Assembly (NCBI RefSeq): GCF_900002575.1
Contig: NZ_LN650648.1
Location: forward strand, 2,519,565 to 2,583,564
Direction: 5' to 3'
From: Romboutsia hominis
GTDB lineage: Bacteria; Bacillota; Clostridia; Peptostreptococcales; Peptostreptococcaceae
DNA length: 64,000 bases
Part shown: positions 43,891 to 52,159 of the stretch, piece after piece
Layout of the letters: the number at the start of each line of letters is the position of its first letter
Numbering within the stretch: the stretch's first letter is position 1
Translations under genes and position numbers: made by a program
Notes under the pieces: generated by a model
What the model saw: the letters and a program-made list of their open reading frames with translations, nothing else
Databases searched by the model: none
Told to the model about the DNA's origin: nothing

Positions 43891-45091
43891 AATCTAATTT
43901 TACCTTTATAGCTTTATCTTCAAGAACTTCCTTAACATTATATTTATCATCTACAATAGTTGGTACGATTTTTAATTCGCTATAATTATTAGATGTATTT
44001 TTATATTTCTCAACTACTTCATGCGTTCCATTATTTACATTCATCCCATCTGGAATTATTTCCTTATTATTTTCATCTTTTACTTTTAATCTTATACGAT
44101 CAAAATCAACATTATTTATTCCTAGAAACTTATACTTTATTTCTACAGATAGAGGCGAAGCTATTACTTCACTAAATTCTATGCTAGCTACTTTATTATT
44201 TAATGAAAATTCTATAACTTCATCTATTGAATATGATTTAGATTTATCTATTAAATCCTCTCCCTTTATGTCTATATTAAACTCCCAGTTTCCTCTTATA
44301 ATCCCAGAATGTGGACCACCAGCTTTTTTAACCTCATCATAAAATTTATATTGAGATTCCCAATCTTGTTCAAGATGAAGTTTTTTAATTTGAATTTTGA
44401 AATTATATATTTTATCTTTGTTTATAACATAAGGAAATTCATCTTTTTTAACTCGTTCAGAATTAATGTCGTTGCCTTCTTTAATAGTCATATCTATTCC
44501 TTGTTCCATAACAACATCTACTGATTTTTCTTTTTTTTGATAATGATCTCCTATTGCCCAAGATTGACCTTCATACTTAACTCCATCTATATATATATTG
44601 TTTATTTCTCCTACCGTTAATAGTGTTTCCTCTCTTCCCCATTTATCAAATGACCACTCTTTCTGTTGCTTCTCTGTGAAATCTTTGAATGGATTAAATT
44701 TGCTGTAATCAACATTTAAGTTTAGTATCAAGCTTCCATTATCTAAAATTACATCTTTAAGTGAAATCTTTACATTTTTATCTATCGCTACCTTATTTAT
44801 ATTGTACTTATAATCTTCAAGTTCTTCTTTTTTCATATTTACAATATCACCTAATGAATACCAAAATCTTTCTATGTCTGCCCATATATTATTATCTAGA
44901 ATAATACCACTACTTAAAATTGCTAATAATGAAGCTGCTACTATACCTCTTTTAAATCTTTTATTCTTATTTCTATTTCTAATTTTTATTTTCATTTTAT
45001 TTTTAAGCTCATCATTATTATCAAACTTTACTTCTTCATAATCATCTACATTCATTTTTACATCATTTAATATTTCAAAATCGTCCTTCAT
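43889..45091 (-). CDS. DUF4179 membrane protein, probable anti-sigma factor
   Basis: The protein has 400 residues: an acidic N-terminal cytoplasmic part (1-47), one membrane helix (about 48-65, GIVAASLLAILSSGIIL) and an extracytoplasmic DUF4179 region. This layout is typical of anti-sigma proteins encoded directly after ECF sigma genes. It begins 11 bp after the sigma gene ends. A role in holding the sigma factor at the membrane is inferred from position and topology. The signal sensed is unknown. Confidence 0.82.
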   Translation of the reverse strand: MKDDFEILNDVKMNVDDYEEVKFDNNDELKNKMKIKIRNRNKNKRFKRGIVAASLLAILSSGIILDNNIWADIERFWYSLGDIVNMKKEELEDYKYNINKVAIDKNVKISLKDVILDNGSLILNLNVDYSKFNPFKDFTEKQQKEWSFDKWGREETLLTVGEINNIYIDGVKYEGQSWAIGDHYQKKEKSVDVVMEQGIDMTIKEGNDINSERVKKDEFPYVINKDKIYNFKIQIKKLHLEQDWESQYKFYDEVKKAGGPHSGIIRGNWEFNIDIKGEDLIDKSKSYSIDEVIEFSLNNKVASIEFSEVIASPLSVEIKYKFLGINNVDFDRIRLKVKDENNKEIIPDGMNVNNGTHEVVEKYKNTSNNYSELKIVPTIVDDKYNVKEVLEDKAIKVKLD

Positions 45092-45102
45092 ACTTAACCT
45101 CC

Positions 45103-45624
45103 CTATTTAGATATACTTTCCCTAATTCTTTTTCGCCCTCTGGATAAACGATTATATAAATTAGACACCTTTGCGTTATTTTTCACTGCTATACTCTCCA
45201 AACTTTCACCTTCTAAATAGTGTTTTATAAAAAGTTCCCTATCTTTATCATTTAAATGACTTAGTATCTCTTTTATTTCTTCCTCAATTTCAGCTTTCAT
45301 TAAATCAGTATCTATGTAATATAATTCTTGACTTATATCAGTAGTTTCAATTTTTGATATATACTTTCTTTTATAATCTATCGCTTTATATTTTGATATT
45401 GCACATACCCAGTTTTTAAAATCATTCTTGCTTTTATCAAAACTTTTTATACTATCCCATATAGATAAAAGTACATCACTTACACACTCTTCCTCATAAT
45501 TTATAAGTACACCTAAATGTCTTCTAATTACTGATGTTATTAGACCCCTATAACTATCTATTAACATCTCCATTCCTTCTTCTTTCCTTTTCCTTATATA
45601 CTTAATAATCAATTCATCTTGCAA
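45103..45624 (-). CDS. RNA polymerase sigma factor, ECF subfamily
   Basis: The 173-residue protein has sigma region 2 (about 25-85, VSDVLLSIWDSIKSFDKSKNDFKNWVC) and region 4 helix-turn-helix (about 125-170, HYLEGESLESIAVKNNAKVSNLYNRLSRGRKRIRE). It has no regions 1 or 3, as expected for ECF factors. Initiation is at TTG behind GGAGGAATTATT. Its partner is the DUF4179 gene next to it. The target promoters are unknown. Confidence 0.92.
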   Translation of the reverse strand: MQDELIIKYIRKRKEEGMEMLIDSYRGLITSVIRRHLGVLINYEEECVSDVLLSIWDSIKSFDKSKNDFKNWVCAISKYKAIDYKRKYISKIETTDISQELYYIDTDLMKAEIEEEIKEILSHLNDKDRELFIKHYLEGESLESIAVKNNAKVSNLYNRLSRGRKRIRESISK

Positions 45625-45734
45625 AATAATTCCTCCTTACCCTCTTTTATAAAAGCTTTTATACTAACTAATACGTAATCTATATAAAAATCCTATCAAC
45701 TTAGTTCAAAATTTTTTATTATTTACACGAAATT

Positions 45735-45768
45735 AAAGCAGAGTTTCACATTAACAAAACTCTGCTTT
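45735..45768 (-). terminator. Terminator of the GNAT gene
   Basis: The 12-bp arms AAAGCAGAGTTT and AAACTCTGCTTT enclose a 10-nt loop, with T-rich sequence on the minus-strand side. Confidence 0.75.
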
Positions 45769-45801
45769 ATAAAAATTTTATAAATTTATTAATAAAATTA
45801 A

Positions 45802-46680
45802 TTACAATATAACCCATCCGCCCATTATCTGGCTTACTTCAAATCCTCTTTTTTTGTACATTTCATAGGCTATTTTATTTTGTTCTATGACTATAAGCGC
45901 AATTTCTTTAACTTGTCTCTCTGCTAAAAACTGTATTGCTGTTTCTATTATTCTCTTTCCATACCCCTTGCCTCTATATTTTTTACATAATCCAATATCA
46001 AATAATCCCTTGTCACTTTCAATAATAATTTCTATAAATCCGATTTCATTATCTTCTTCATCTAATACTATAAAATATCTATTATTATCATTTTTACTTT
46101 TTTCTATATTTTTGTTTACAGTGTCAATATTTGTTACTGTACCATGTGGCATATCACTAAATGAATCATTATAAATATCTATATACCTTAACTTATTTTC
46201 TTCATTTAAACTTTTTAGCTTCAATAATTTATTCCTCTTACACCTATCCTTTAATACCATTTCAAAAGAATTGTATTCTATTTTAAAGTTTAGTTTATTT
46301 ATCTCTTCATTAGATATTTCTTGTTTATTTATTCCTAATCTTATATCCGTCGCTCCTTTTGCTTTAGATATGTTAACAGATTCTTCTACTAGTTTTCTTA
46401 TTATTTCAACTTTATCTGTTATATCCTTAGCACATTTTATTTGGTGAATATATGCACTTTTTAATATTTTTGCTACTTCTAAAACTACGCATATACTCGC
46501 CACTACTTTATTTTCCTCAAAATAAAATAATGCACCTTCACCATATTCATATATTTTTATATTAAATTTATCATCCAATTCTTCTAATAAATTAACTGAA
46601 TTTTCCTTAACTTTTATGAATTTATAAACTTCATTCTTTTCTATATTACTTAAATTAGTGTATGATTTTATATATCCCAT
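45802..46680 (-). CDS. GNAT-family N-acetyltransferase
   Basis: The protein has about 292 residues and is probably a tandem-GNAT. The N-terminal half is degenerate, and the C-terminal half has a good acetyl-CoA loop (LCKKYRGKGYGKRIIETAIQF) followed by VIEQNKIAYEMYKKRGFEV. The substrate is unknown. I choose the ATG at 46680 because AAAGGG lies 7 nt upstream. An in-frame ATG at 46716 has no ribosome site but would add 12 residues. It follows the frameshifted membrane gene, probably in one transcript. Confidence 0.85.
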   Translation of the reverse strand: MGYIKSYTNLSNIEKNEVYKFIKVKENSVNLLEELDDKFNIKIYEYGEGALFYFEENKVVASICVVLEVAKILKSAYIHQIKCAKDITDKVEIIRKLVEESVNISKAKGATDIRLGINKQEISNEEINKLNFKIEYNSFEMVLKDRCKRNKLLKLKSLNEENKLRYIDIYNDSFSDMPHGTVTNIDTVNKNIEKSKNDNNRYFIVLDEEDNEIGFIEIIIESDKGLFDIGLCKKYRGKGYGKRIIETAIQFLAERQVKEIALIVIEQNKIAYEMYKKRGFEVSQIMGGWVIL

Positions 46681-46723
46681 AAATTTACCCTTTTGTTTCA
46701 ATTCCTCATCTTTCATTTTTAAT

Positions 46724-47501
46724 CTATTTAACCTTATATTTATTATAAATACATTTATAACAAAGTACCATTCCTACTATCATAAATGAAGATAGTATAG
46801 CAATAACTATACCTCCTACCATAGAACCAAGTAGTGGTATCAATAAAAATGATAACCCATACGCAATCCACATAATTCCATTTGCTCTATTATATGCTTT
46901 TATATTACTTATTTCTTCTGATTTAACTATAGTCCCTGCCCAAAAGTGCATAGGAGTTTTTCTTTTAAATGAATATATTCCTATTCCTACAAAAAACAAA
47001 ACTGCAGGCATCATTGATATAGCTATTACTATATCATCTTTTTGAGTATAGCTTGTTTGGCTAGACTTGAAATTATTATATTTAACCGAATTTGTGCTAC
47101 TTTTTAAATTATACTTTTTTATTAATTGATTATATGTTTCTATTGTTTTATTACTATCTTTATCATTGTATATTAGAGTTTTATCGCTTGTTGTGATTTT
47201 TATATATGGTTTGCTATTACGATACACATATAACTTCCCCTTTTCATCTCTGTCTATTTGGAAAGTTCCCCTTAAATATGTTGCTGTGCTAGTACCATTT
47301 ACTTTATTTCCTATAGGAATGTCATCTAATAGCTCTGCACTTTTAATATCCTTTATATATGCTATCTATTTTTATCCTTATTTTATCTTCTTCGAAGTGC
47401 ATTTTATGAAGACTATGGTCCATATTTAGAAATATAATTAACCCCATAGCCATCGCTATCATTATCCCAAAGACTATCTTTTCATATTTATTAGAAATCA
47501 T
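46724..47501 (-). pseudogene. Frameshifted membrane protein gene (4-bp tandem duplication)
   Basis: An ATG at 47501 with a GGGGA site begins MISNKYEKIVFGIMIAMAMG, a membrane helix, and the frame stops after ~50 codons. The downstream frame (to 46724) continues smoothly as an extracytoplasmic part and C-terminal helices (about three segments, with IGIYSFKRKTPMHFW between). At the junction the plus strand reads CTATCTAT (47362-47369). Removing one CTAT copy restores one 257-residue reading frame. This may be an inactivating slip, a phase-variable site or a sequencing error. The family resembles DUF3592-type membrane proteins, but that is uncertain. Confidence 0.75.
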
Positions 47502-47574
47502 AATATCATCCCCTATACAAATAAAGATATATAAATCAATATATTAAAATTGACTTACATATCTTTTCTCTACA

Positions 47575-47967
47575 TTACTTCATATATAACCCCTCTAGCT
47601 TCATATCTTCATTATAAGTGATTGTAAACTGTGCTTTACCATTATCAAATTCCACAACTTCTACTACAGTAGCTAAATCTTCATTACCTATTAATTCTTC
47701 TTTGTTAATAGACTTAAATTTACCTAGTTTATCTTTCATAGGTTGCCACGCTTCTTTTAATTGTTCTGCATTTATTTGAGTTTTTAAATTTTCACTCATT
47801 TTATCTATAACTTTACTATACTCGTCATTACAAATCATATTAACTATTCCTTGAGCATCTTCTTTTAACAATTCTTCATCATAAGATTCACTTAATTTTG
47901 AAGTAGTACATCCCCCTAGTACAACTCCTGTTAAAAATACTAATAATAGCATTTTCATTTTTTTCAT
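47575..47967 (-). CDS. DUF3887-type lipoprotein
   Basis: The 130-residue protein has a lipoprotein signal: KMKMLLLVFLTGVVLGGC places the lipidated cysteine at residue 20 (LGGC lipobox). The mature part (EDAQGIVNMICNDEYSKVIDKMSE...ITYNEDMKLEGLYMK) has the NTF2-like DUF3887 pattern seen in many Gram-positive lipoproteins of unknown function. The ATG follows AAGGGGGATG. A TATAAT with TTGATT upstream (48029-48058) is a likely promoter. Confidence 0.8.
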   Translation of the reverse strand: MKKMKMLLLVFLTGVVLGGCTTSKLSESYDEELLKEDAQGIVNMICNDEYSKVIDKMSENLKTQINAEQLKEAWQPMKDKLGKFKSINKEELIGNEDLATVVEVVEFDNGKAQFTITYNEDMKLEGLYMK

Positions 47968-48028
47968 AACACATCCCCCTTATTTTATTAGTATTGCAAT
48001 ATTTTCGTTTGGTAGTTTATTTAATTTT

Positions 48029-48058
48029 ATTATAATTCCTAATACATTTGATAATCAA
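48029..48058 (-). promoter_or_regulatory. Candidate promoter of the DUF3887 lipoprotein
   Basis: TTGATT (48053-48058) and TATAAT (48029-48034) are 18 nt apart. The -35 is within the palindrome TTTGATTATCAAA. Apart from this and the terminator at 48145 the gap 47968-48294 shows nothing. Confidence 0.55.
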
Positions 48059-48144
48059 ATAAATATACATAGGACACAGTAAATTGTACTTATATTACAT
48101 TTTAAATCTCTTTACTATTAATAAAATTTATTACAAGCAAAAAA

Positions 48145-48164
48145 ATAGGGGCATATACCCCTAT
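48145..48164 (-). terminator. Terminator of the cation/proton antiporter gene
   Basis: ATAGGGG/CCCCTAT with a 6-nt loop, followed on the minus strand by TTTTTT, lies about 130 nt past the stop codon. Confidence 0.8.
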
Positions 48165-48294
48165 CAAATTATTTATTATTGAATAAAGAATTTAAATATA
48201 ATCCTAAAATTCTTTCCCTATATTAACAAAAAACTATTTTTCGAGCGATATTTAAATATATCCTGTAGCATAAATTTACTTATATACATAAATA

Positions 48295-49728
48295 TTAATT
48301 GCTTTTACATAATAAGTCATTCAATACCTCAAAATCATTTCCAGCTATAACTAACACATCTTGAGGAAGAATTTGAGTAGATCCATTTGGAATCAATACT
48401 TCCTTGTTACGCTTTATCATTACGATAAGTATATCCTCAGGTATATTTGAATCCATTATAGCTTTATTTGCAATGCCACTATTATTTTGAACCGTTATTT
48501 CTAATAAATTTGTACCTATCTCTTCCCTGTAATCATTGAATGTCTTTAATACTGGAGACTTATCATCAATTAAGTCGAGCTTTTTAGCTACTGTAGGTAA
48601 AAGTGTACCTTGTATCGCAACAGAGAACAAAGCAACAAAAAATACTATATGGAAAATATCACTTTCAACAGGAACTCCATAAGTTACTGCATATATTGCA
48701 AAAACTATTGAAGCAGCACCTCTAAGACCTACCCAAGATACAAAAGCTTGTTGCTTTAAAGGAATTTTAAACCAACTTAGTATGCTAAAAATTGCTATTG
48801 GTCTTGCTATACAAATCATAAATATAGATATGGAAATACCTTTTATCATTACAGAAGGTATTTGCGATGGGAATGATAGCAGTCCTAATATGAAAAATAA
48901 CATTATTTGCATAATCCATGAAATTCCATCAAAAAATTGGAACATACTTTTTTTATGTGGTATCTTACTGTTACCTATCATAATACCAGTCATATATACA
49001 GATAAATATCCATTTCCACCAAAATGCTCACTTAAAGCATAAGATAGTACTGCTATTCCCATAACAAATATAGGATAAAATCCATCTATTTCAAACTTGG
49101 TATTTCTTAATAAATAAATTGTAAGCTTACCTAATAAAACAGCCGATAAAATTCCAACTACAACTTGATTTAAAAGCATTGGTATTATGGTATCATATCC
49201 TTTATCTGCCATTAATCCTAAAATAATTATAGTCAACATATATGCTAAAGGGTCATTGCTTCCACTTTCAATCTCTAATATTGAAGCAATAGATCCCTTT
49301 AAGTTTAACTTTTGAGAACGTAATATTGCGAAAACTGATGCCGCATCTGTAGATGCAACTATCGATCCTATAAGTAATCCTTCTAATAAAGAAGTATCAA
49401 ATACCTTAAAGCAAAATATTCCTGTTAAACCAGCAGTTATAACAACACCTACTGTTGATAGAAGTATTGATGGAACAGCAACTGGTTTTGCCATATCCCA
49501 ACTAGTACCAAATCCTCCATAGAACATTATAAAAACTAATCCTATAGAACATATCTGTCTTGTTAATTCATAGTTATCAAAATATATTCCAACAATACCA
49601 TCAGATCCAGTCAACATTCCTAATCCTATAAAAATTAGAAGAATTGGGACTCCAAATTTATATAAAATTTTACTTGATGTTATACATATTAATAGAACTA
49701 ATGAACACATAATCATTAAGTTTATCAA
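48295..49728 (-). CDS. Potassium/proton antiporter (NhaP2/CPA1-type) with TrkA-C domain
   Basis: The 477-residue protein has about 12 membrane helices. It shows the CPA-family acidic motif STDAASVFAIL (around residues 125-135) and SGSNDPLAYML, which bear the transport aspartates. A C-terminal TrkA-C (RCK-C) domain (about 400-477, NSGIANKAIMDSNIPEDILIV...ILPQDVLVIAG) suggests ligand control, possibly c-di-AMP as known for related proteins. A TTG start is chosen because GGAGG lies 10 nt upstream. The next ATG, four codons on, is too far from it. Confidence 0.9.
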   Translation of the reverse strand: MINLMIMCSLVLLICITSSKILYKFGVPILLIFIGLGMLTGSDGIVGIYFDNYELTRQICSIGLVFIMFYGGFGTSWDMAKPVAVPSILLSTVGVVITAGLTGIFCFKVFDTSLLEGLLIGSIVASTDAASVFAILRSQKLNLKGSIASILEIESGSNDPLAYMLTIIILGLMADKGYDTIIPMLLNQVVVGILSAVLLGKLTIYLLRNTKFEIDGFYPIFVMGIAVLSYALSEHFGGNGYLSVYMTGIMIGNSKIPHKKSMFQFFDGISWIMQIMLFFILGLLSFPSQIPSVMIKGISISIFMICIARPIAIFSILSWFKIPLKQQAFVSWVGLRGAASIVFAIYAVTYGVPVESDIFHIVFFVALFSVAIQGTLLPTVAKKLDLIDDKSPVLKTFNDYREEIGTNLLEITVQNNSGIANKAIMDSNIPEDILIVMIKRNKEVLIPNGSTQILPQDVLVIAGNDFEVLNDLLCKSN

Positions 49729-50095
49729 ATAATTATTACCTCCTTTATTATAATTAATTAAGTTTAGTGAATTTAAATTTAAGGTTTTAGAATTTTTATA
49801 GGCAGGATTTTAAATAATACTGGAATTATATTTAAAAACTTTATTTTTTATCTTACTGTTGTTATATAATTATTTTATGTTAAATTTATTCTTTTATGTT
49901 AGGTTCGATTTCTTATCCTTAAGTTTAAAATAACATAAAATTCTATACTTTGTATATGTTTTTTGTGTTAAATATTTGTTAAAAAAATATTCTAATTTTC
50001 TACTATTATTTTAAGATATTTTATTTAATAAATTATTACAATTTAAAAGAGTAACAAATGCTTATTATAACTTAGGCTTTGTTACTCTTTTGGTA
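49729..50095. other. Intergenic region upstream of the antiporter
   Basis: This AT-rich gap of 367 bp holds the terminator at 50045 and two direct TTTTATGTTA motifs (near 49875 and 49892), with an inverted TAACATAAAA near 49932. These could be an operator, but no clear promoter was assigned. Confidence 0.35.
50045..50091 (-). terminator. Terminator of the HTH/ImmA-like gene
   Basis: The 14-bp arms AAAAGAGTAACAAA and TTTGTTACTCTTTT, with a 19-nt loop, lie immediately after the stop codon. Confidence 0.85.
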
Positions 50096-51223
50096 TTATT
50101 TTTTATTTTTAAAATTAACCTTTGTTACATTATCTCTCTTAACTTTAGGTGCTAATTTTCCTTCTTTTAGTCCTAATAATGACTCTATTTCATCAGGATA
50201 AAGGCTTAATCCACAACTTGCTAAGTTATCCACTAAAGTAGCTCCACTCATAATACCACTTTCAAGTATCATATCCACAGATTTTCTAAGTAAAACTGGA
50301 CTTGTTGCTTTTATATTAGCATCTAATGGTTCCTTCTTGCTCCAACCTTTCTTATCCATTTGGTTCATTAAGTACATATATTTCTTGTAATTAATAACAC
50401 CTAGCTGGTATCCTCTTAATATCATAGCCCATATTGGAACTATCCATTTTGCTTTTAATTCTACAAAATCCTCTATCTCATTAACATCTTTTAAATCTGG
50501 TAAGAATGTTTCTTCTGGCAATAAAAATACACACGCAAATTCATCTTTTGAGAATTTTTTAGCTTGTATCCCCGCTTCAACACTAACCATGTATGCTAAT
50601 TCATAAGCTAAGTCATAGTTTCTTGTAGTCGCTGATTTTTTATCATTTCCTAAAGATACTATATATCTAGTATTTTTATCAGTTGTTTGTTTTTGCGTAA
50701 ACGCTAGTGCTCCTTTTGTATTTACATTAGTGTCTGTTACTATTATCCCATTATACTCTAACACGCTTAACACATTTCCTATAGGTCCATCACCTAATTC
50801 AAAATGTCTTCTTACTTTTGTTGCTAATGTCTCTATATCATCGTTTCTATTTAAGTTAGTTGGTATGTTCATTTCTGGGAATTGTATATATCCTTCTATA
50901 AAAGATAATATTTTATGTGCCATTACTAACTTTTCTTTGTATGAAATTTCTTCTACTCTAGGTATTCTCGATTCTGGCTTTATATGAGTACTATCAACTA
51001 CAACTTTAATGTTATCCATTTGGAAGAAGTATTCTTTTGGAAACCTTAAAGCATTTGCTAATTTCATTTCATTTTCTGGAGTTGGCTTGTACTTTTCCTC
51101 TTCAAAAGCAATTATATCTTTTTTATTTATATTTATTTCTTTAGCTAGCATATCTACAGTTTTTCCTCTATACATTCTAGCTATTTTTAATCTTTTACCA
51201 TTAAAAACTTTTTTTCTGCTCAT
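50096..51223 (-). CDS. XRE-family regulator fused to a degenerate ImmA/IrrE-like domain
   Basis: The 375-residue protein has an N-terminal helix-turn-helix (about 8-65, LKIARMYRGKTVDMLAKEININKKDIIAFE) and a middle domain that follows the ImmA/IrrE layout (NYDLAYELAYMVSVEAG near 205 and DEFACVFLLPEETFL near 228). The family HEXXH zinc motif reads YELAY, so both zinc histidines are replaced by tyrosine and protease activity is unlikely. The C-terminal ~130 residues hold no known domain. The ribosome site is weak. A sensing or DNA-binding role without proteolysis is inferred. Confidence 0.78.
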   Translation of the reverse strand: MSRKKVFNGKRLKIARMYRGKTVDMLAKEININKKDIIAFEEEKYKPTPENEMKLANALRFPKEYFFQMDNIKVVVDSTHIKPESRIPRVEEISYKEKLVMAHKILSFIEGYIQFPEMNIPTNLNRNDDIETLATKVRRHFELGDGPIGNVLSVLEYNGIIVTDTNVNTKGALAFTQKQTTDKNTRYIVSLGNDKKSATTRNYDLAYELAYMVSVEAGIQAKKFSKDEFACVFLLPEETFLPDLKDVNEIEDFVELKAKWIVPIWAMILRGYQLGVINYKKYMYLMNQMDKKGWSKKEPLDANIKATSPVLLRKSVDMILESGIMSGATLVDNLASCGLSLYPDEIESLLGLKEGKLAPKVKRDNVTKVNFKNKK

Positions 51224-51389
51224 AATATCCGTCTCTCTTTCAAGTTTATTTTATATATACAAAAGTTAAATTAATAAATTTTATGCAAATCTATATTAGC
51301 CATACATAATAAAAATATTTTATATTGGCTAAGTTATACGAATTTACTAAATTTAATTTATACTAAACTTTATATTATATATATTTAAA

Positions 51390-51419
51390 AATGCTCTGGA
51401 TACTAATACCCAGAGCATT
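51390..51419. terminator. Terminator of the HD-domain gene
   Basis: AATGCTCTGG/CCAGAGCATT with a 10-nt loop and a TTTTTAAAT tail on the minus strand. Confidence 0.8.
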
Positions 51420-51489
51420 ATTCAACTTTTATACTGTTGATAATATTATCATATTTATTAATTATAGTCAATTTATGTATATTATATCT

Positions 51490-52059
51490 CTATAGTCCTA
51501 GCTCATCACTTATTCCTTGCATTGCCTCTAGTGATAGTTGTGCAAATTCAGCAAATGGAATGCCTAATTCTTCTATGCTTCTCATTGCATCCCTGTTTGC
51601 TCCTGCTGCAAATTTAAGTTCTTTCATACGCTTAGTTATAGACTTTACTTTTACACTAGATAATTTCTTATCTGGATAAACTAAAGCTATGGCTGTTATA
51701 AATCCAGTTATTGGATCTGCTGCATATATAGCTTTATCAATTGTGCTTATTCTTTTTGTTCCATTATCTTCATTATGAGCTTTTATTGCTTGATATATGT
51801 AATCATTTCCAAAACCTTCATTTTTAAGTAATTCGATAGTTTTGATCCCATGCAATTTAGATTCTTCTGGATTATTTTTATAATCTAACATATCTGAATC
51901 TAAATCATGTAGTAATCCTGCTAATGCCCAATCATCAGATTTTTCTGGTTCTAGTTTATTTCCTAAAGCTTTCATTACAGCTTCTACTGCATATGAGTGC
52001 TTTATTAGATGTTCAGATTTTAAATATTTATTTACTAATCCTACTGCTTGTTCTCTCAT
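51490..52059 (-). CDS. HD domain (HDIG-type) phosphohydrolase
   Basis: The 189-residue single-domain protein has metal-binding residues H20/H21-type (LIKHSYAVEAVM), the HD pair in GLLHDLDSD (residues 49-57) and KAHNED near 95, followed by a DPITGFITAI segment. This fits small bacterial HD hydrolases acting on nucleotides or other phosphoesters. The substrate is unknown. The ATG follows AGGAGGTATT. It is a monocistronic unit between the XRE and U32 genes. Confidence 0.85.
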   Translation of the reverse strand: MREQAVGLVNKYLKSEHLIKHSYAVEAVMKALGNKLEPEKSDDWALAGLLHDLDSDMLDYKNNPEESKLHGIKTIELLKNEGFGNDYIYQAIKAHNEDNGTKRISTIDKAIYAADPITGFITAIALVYPDKKLSSVKVKSITKRMKELKFAAGANRDAMRSIEELGIPFAEFAQLSLEAMQGISDELGL

Positions 52060-52159
52060 TTCCCAATACCTCCTATATAAATATTAAATCTATTATAATT
52101 TTTTAAGTAAATATATTTGATATTGTTGATAATACATATACTTACTATACAAATTTAAT

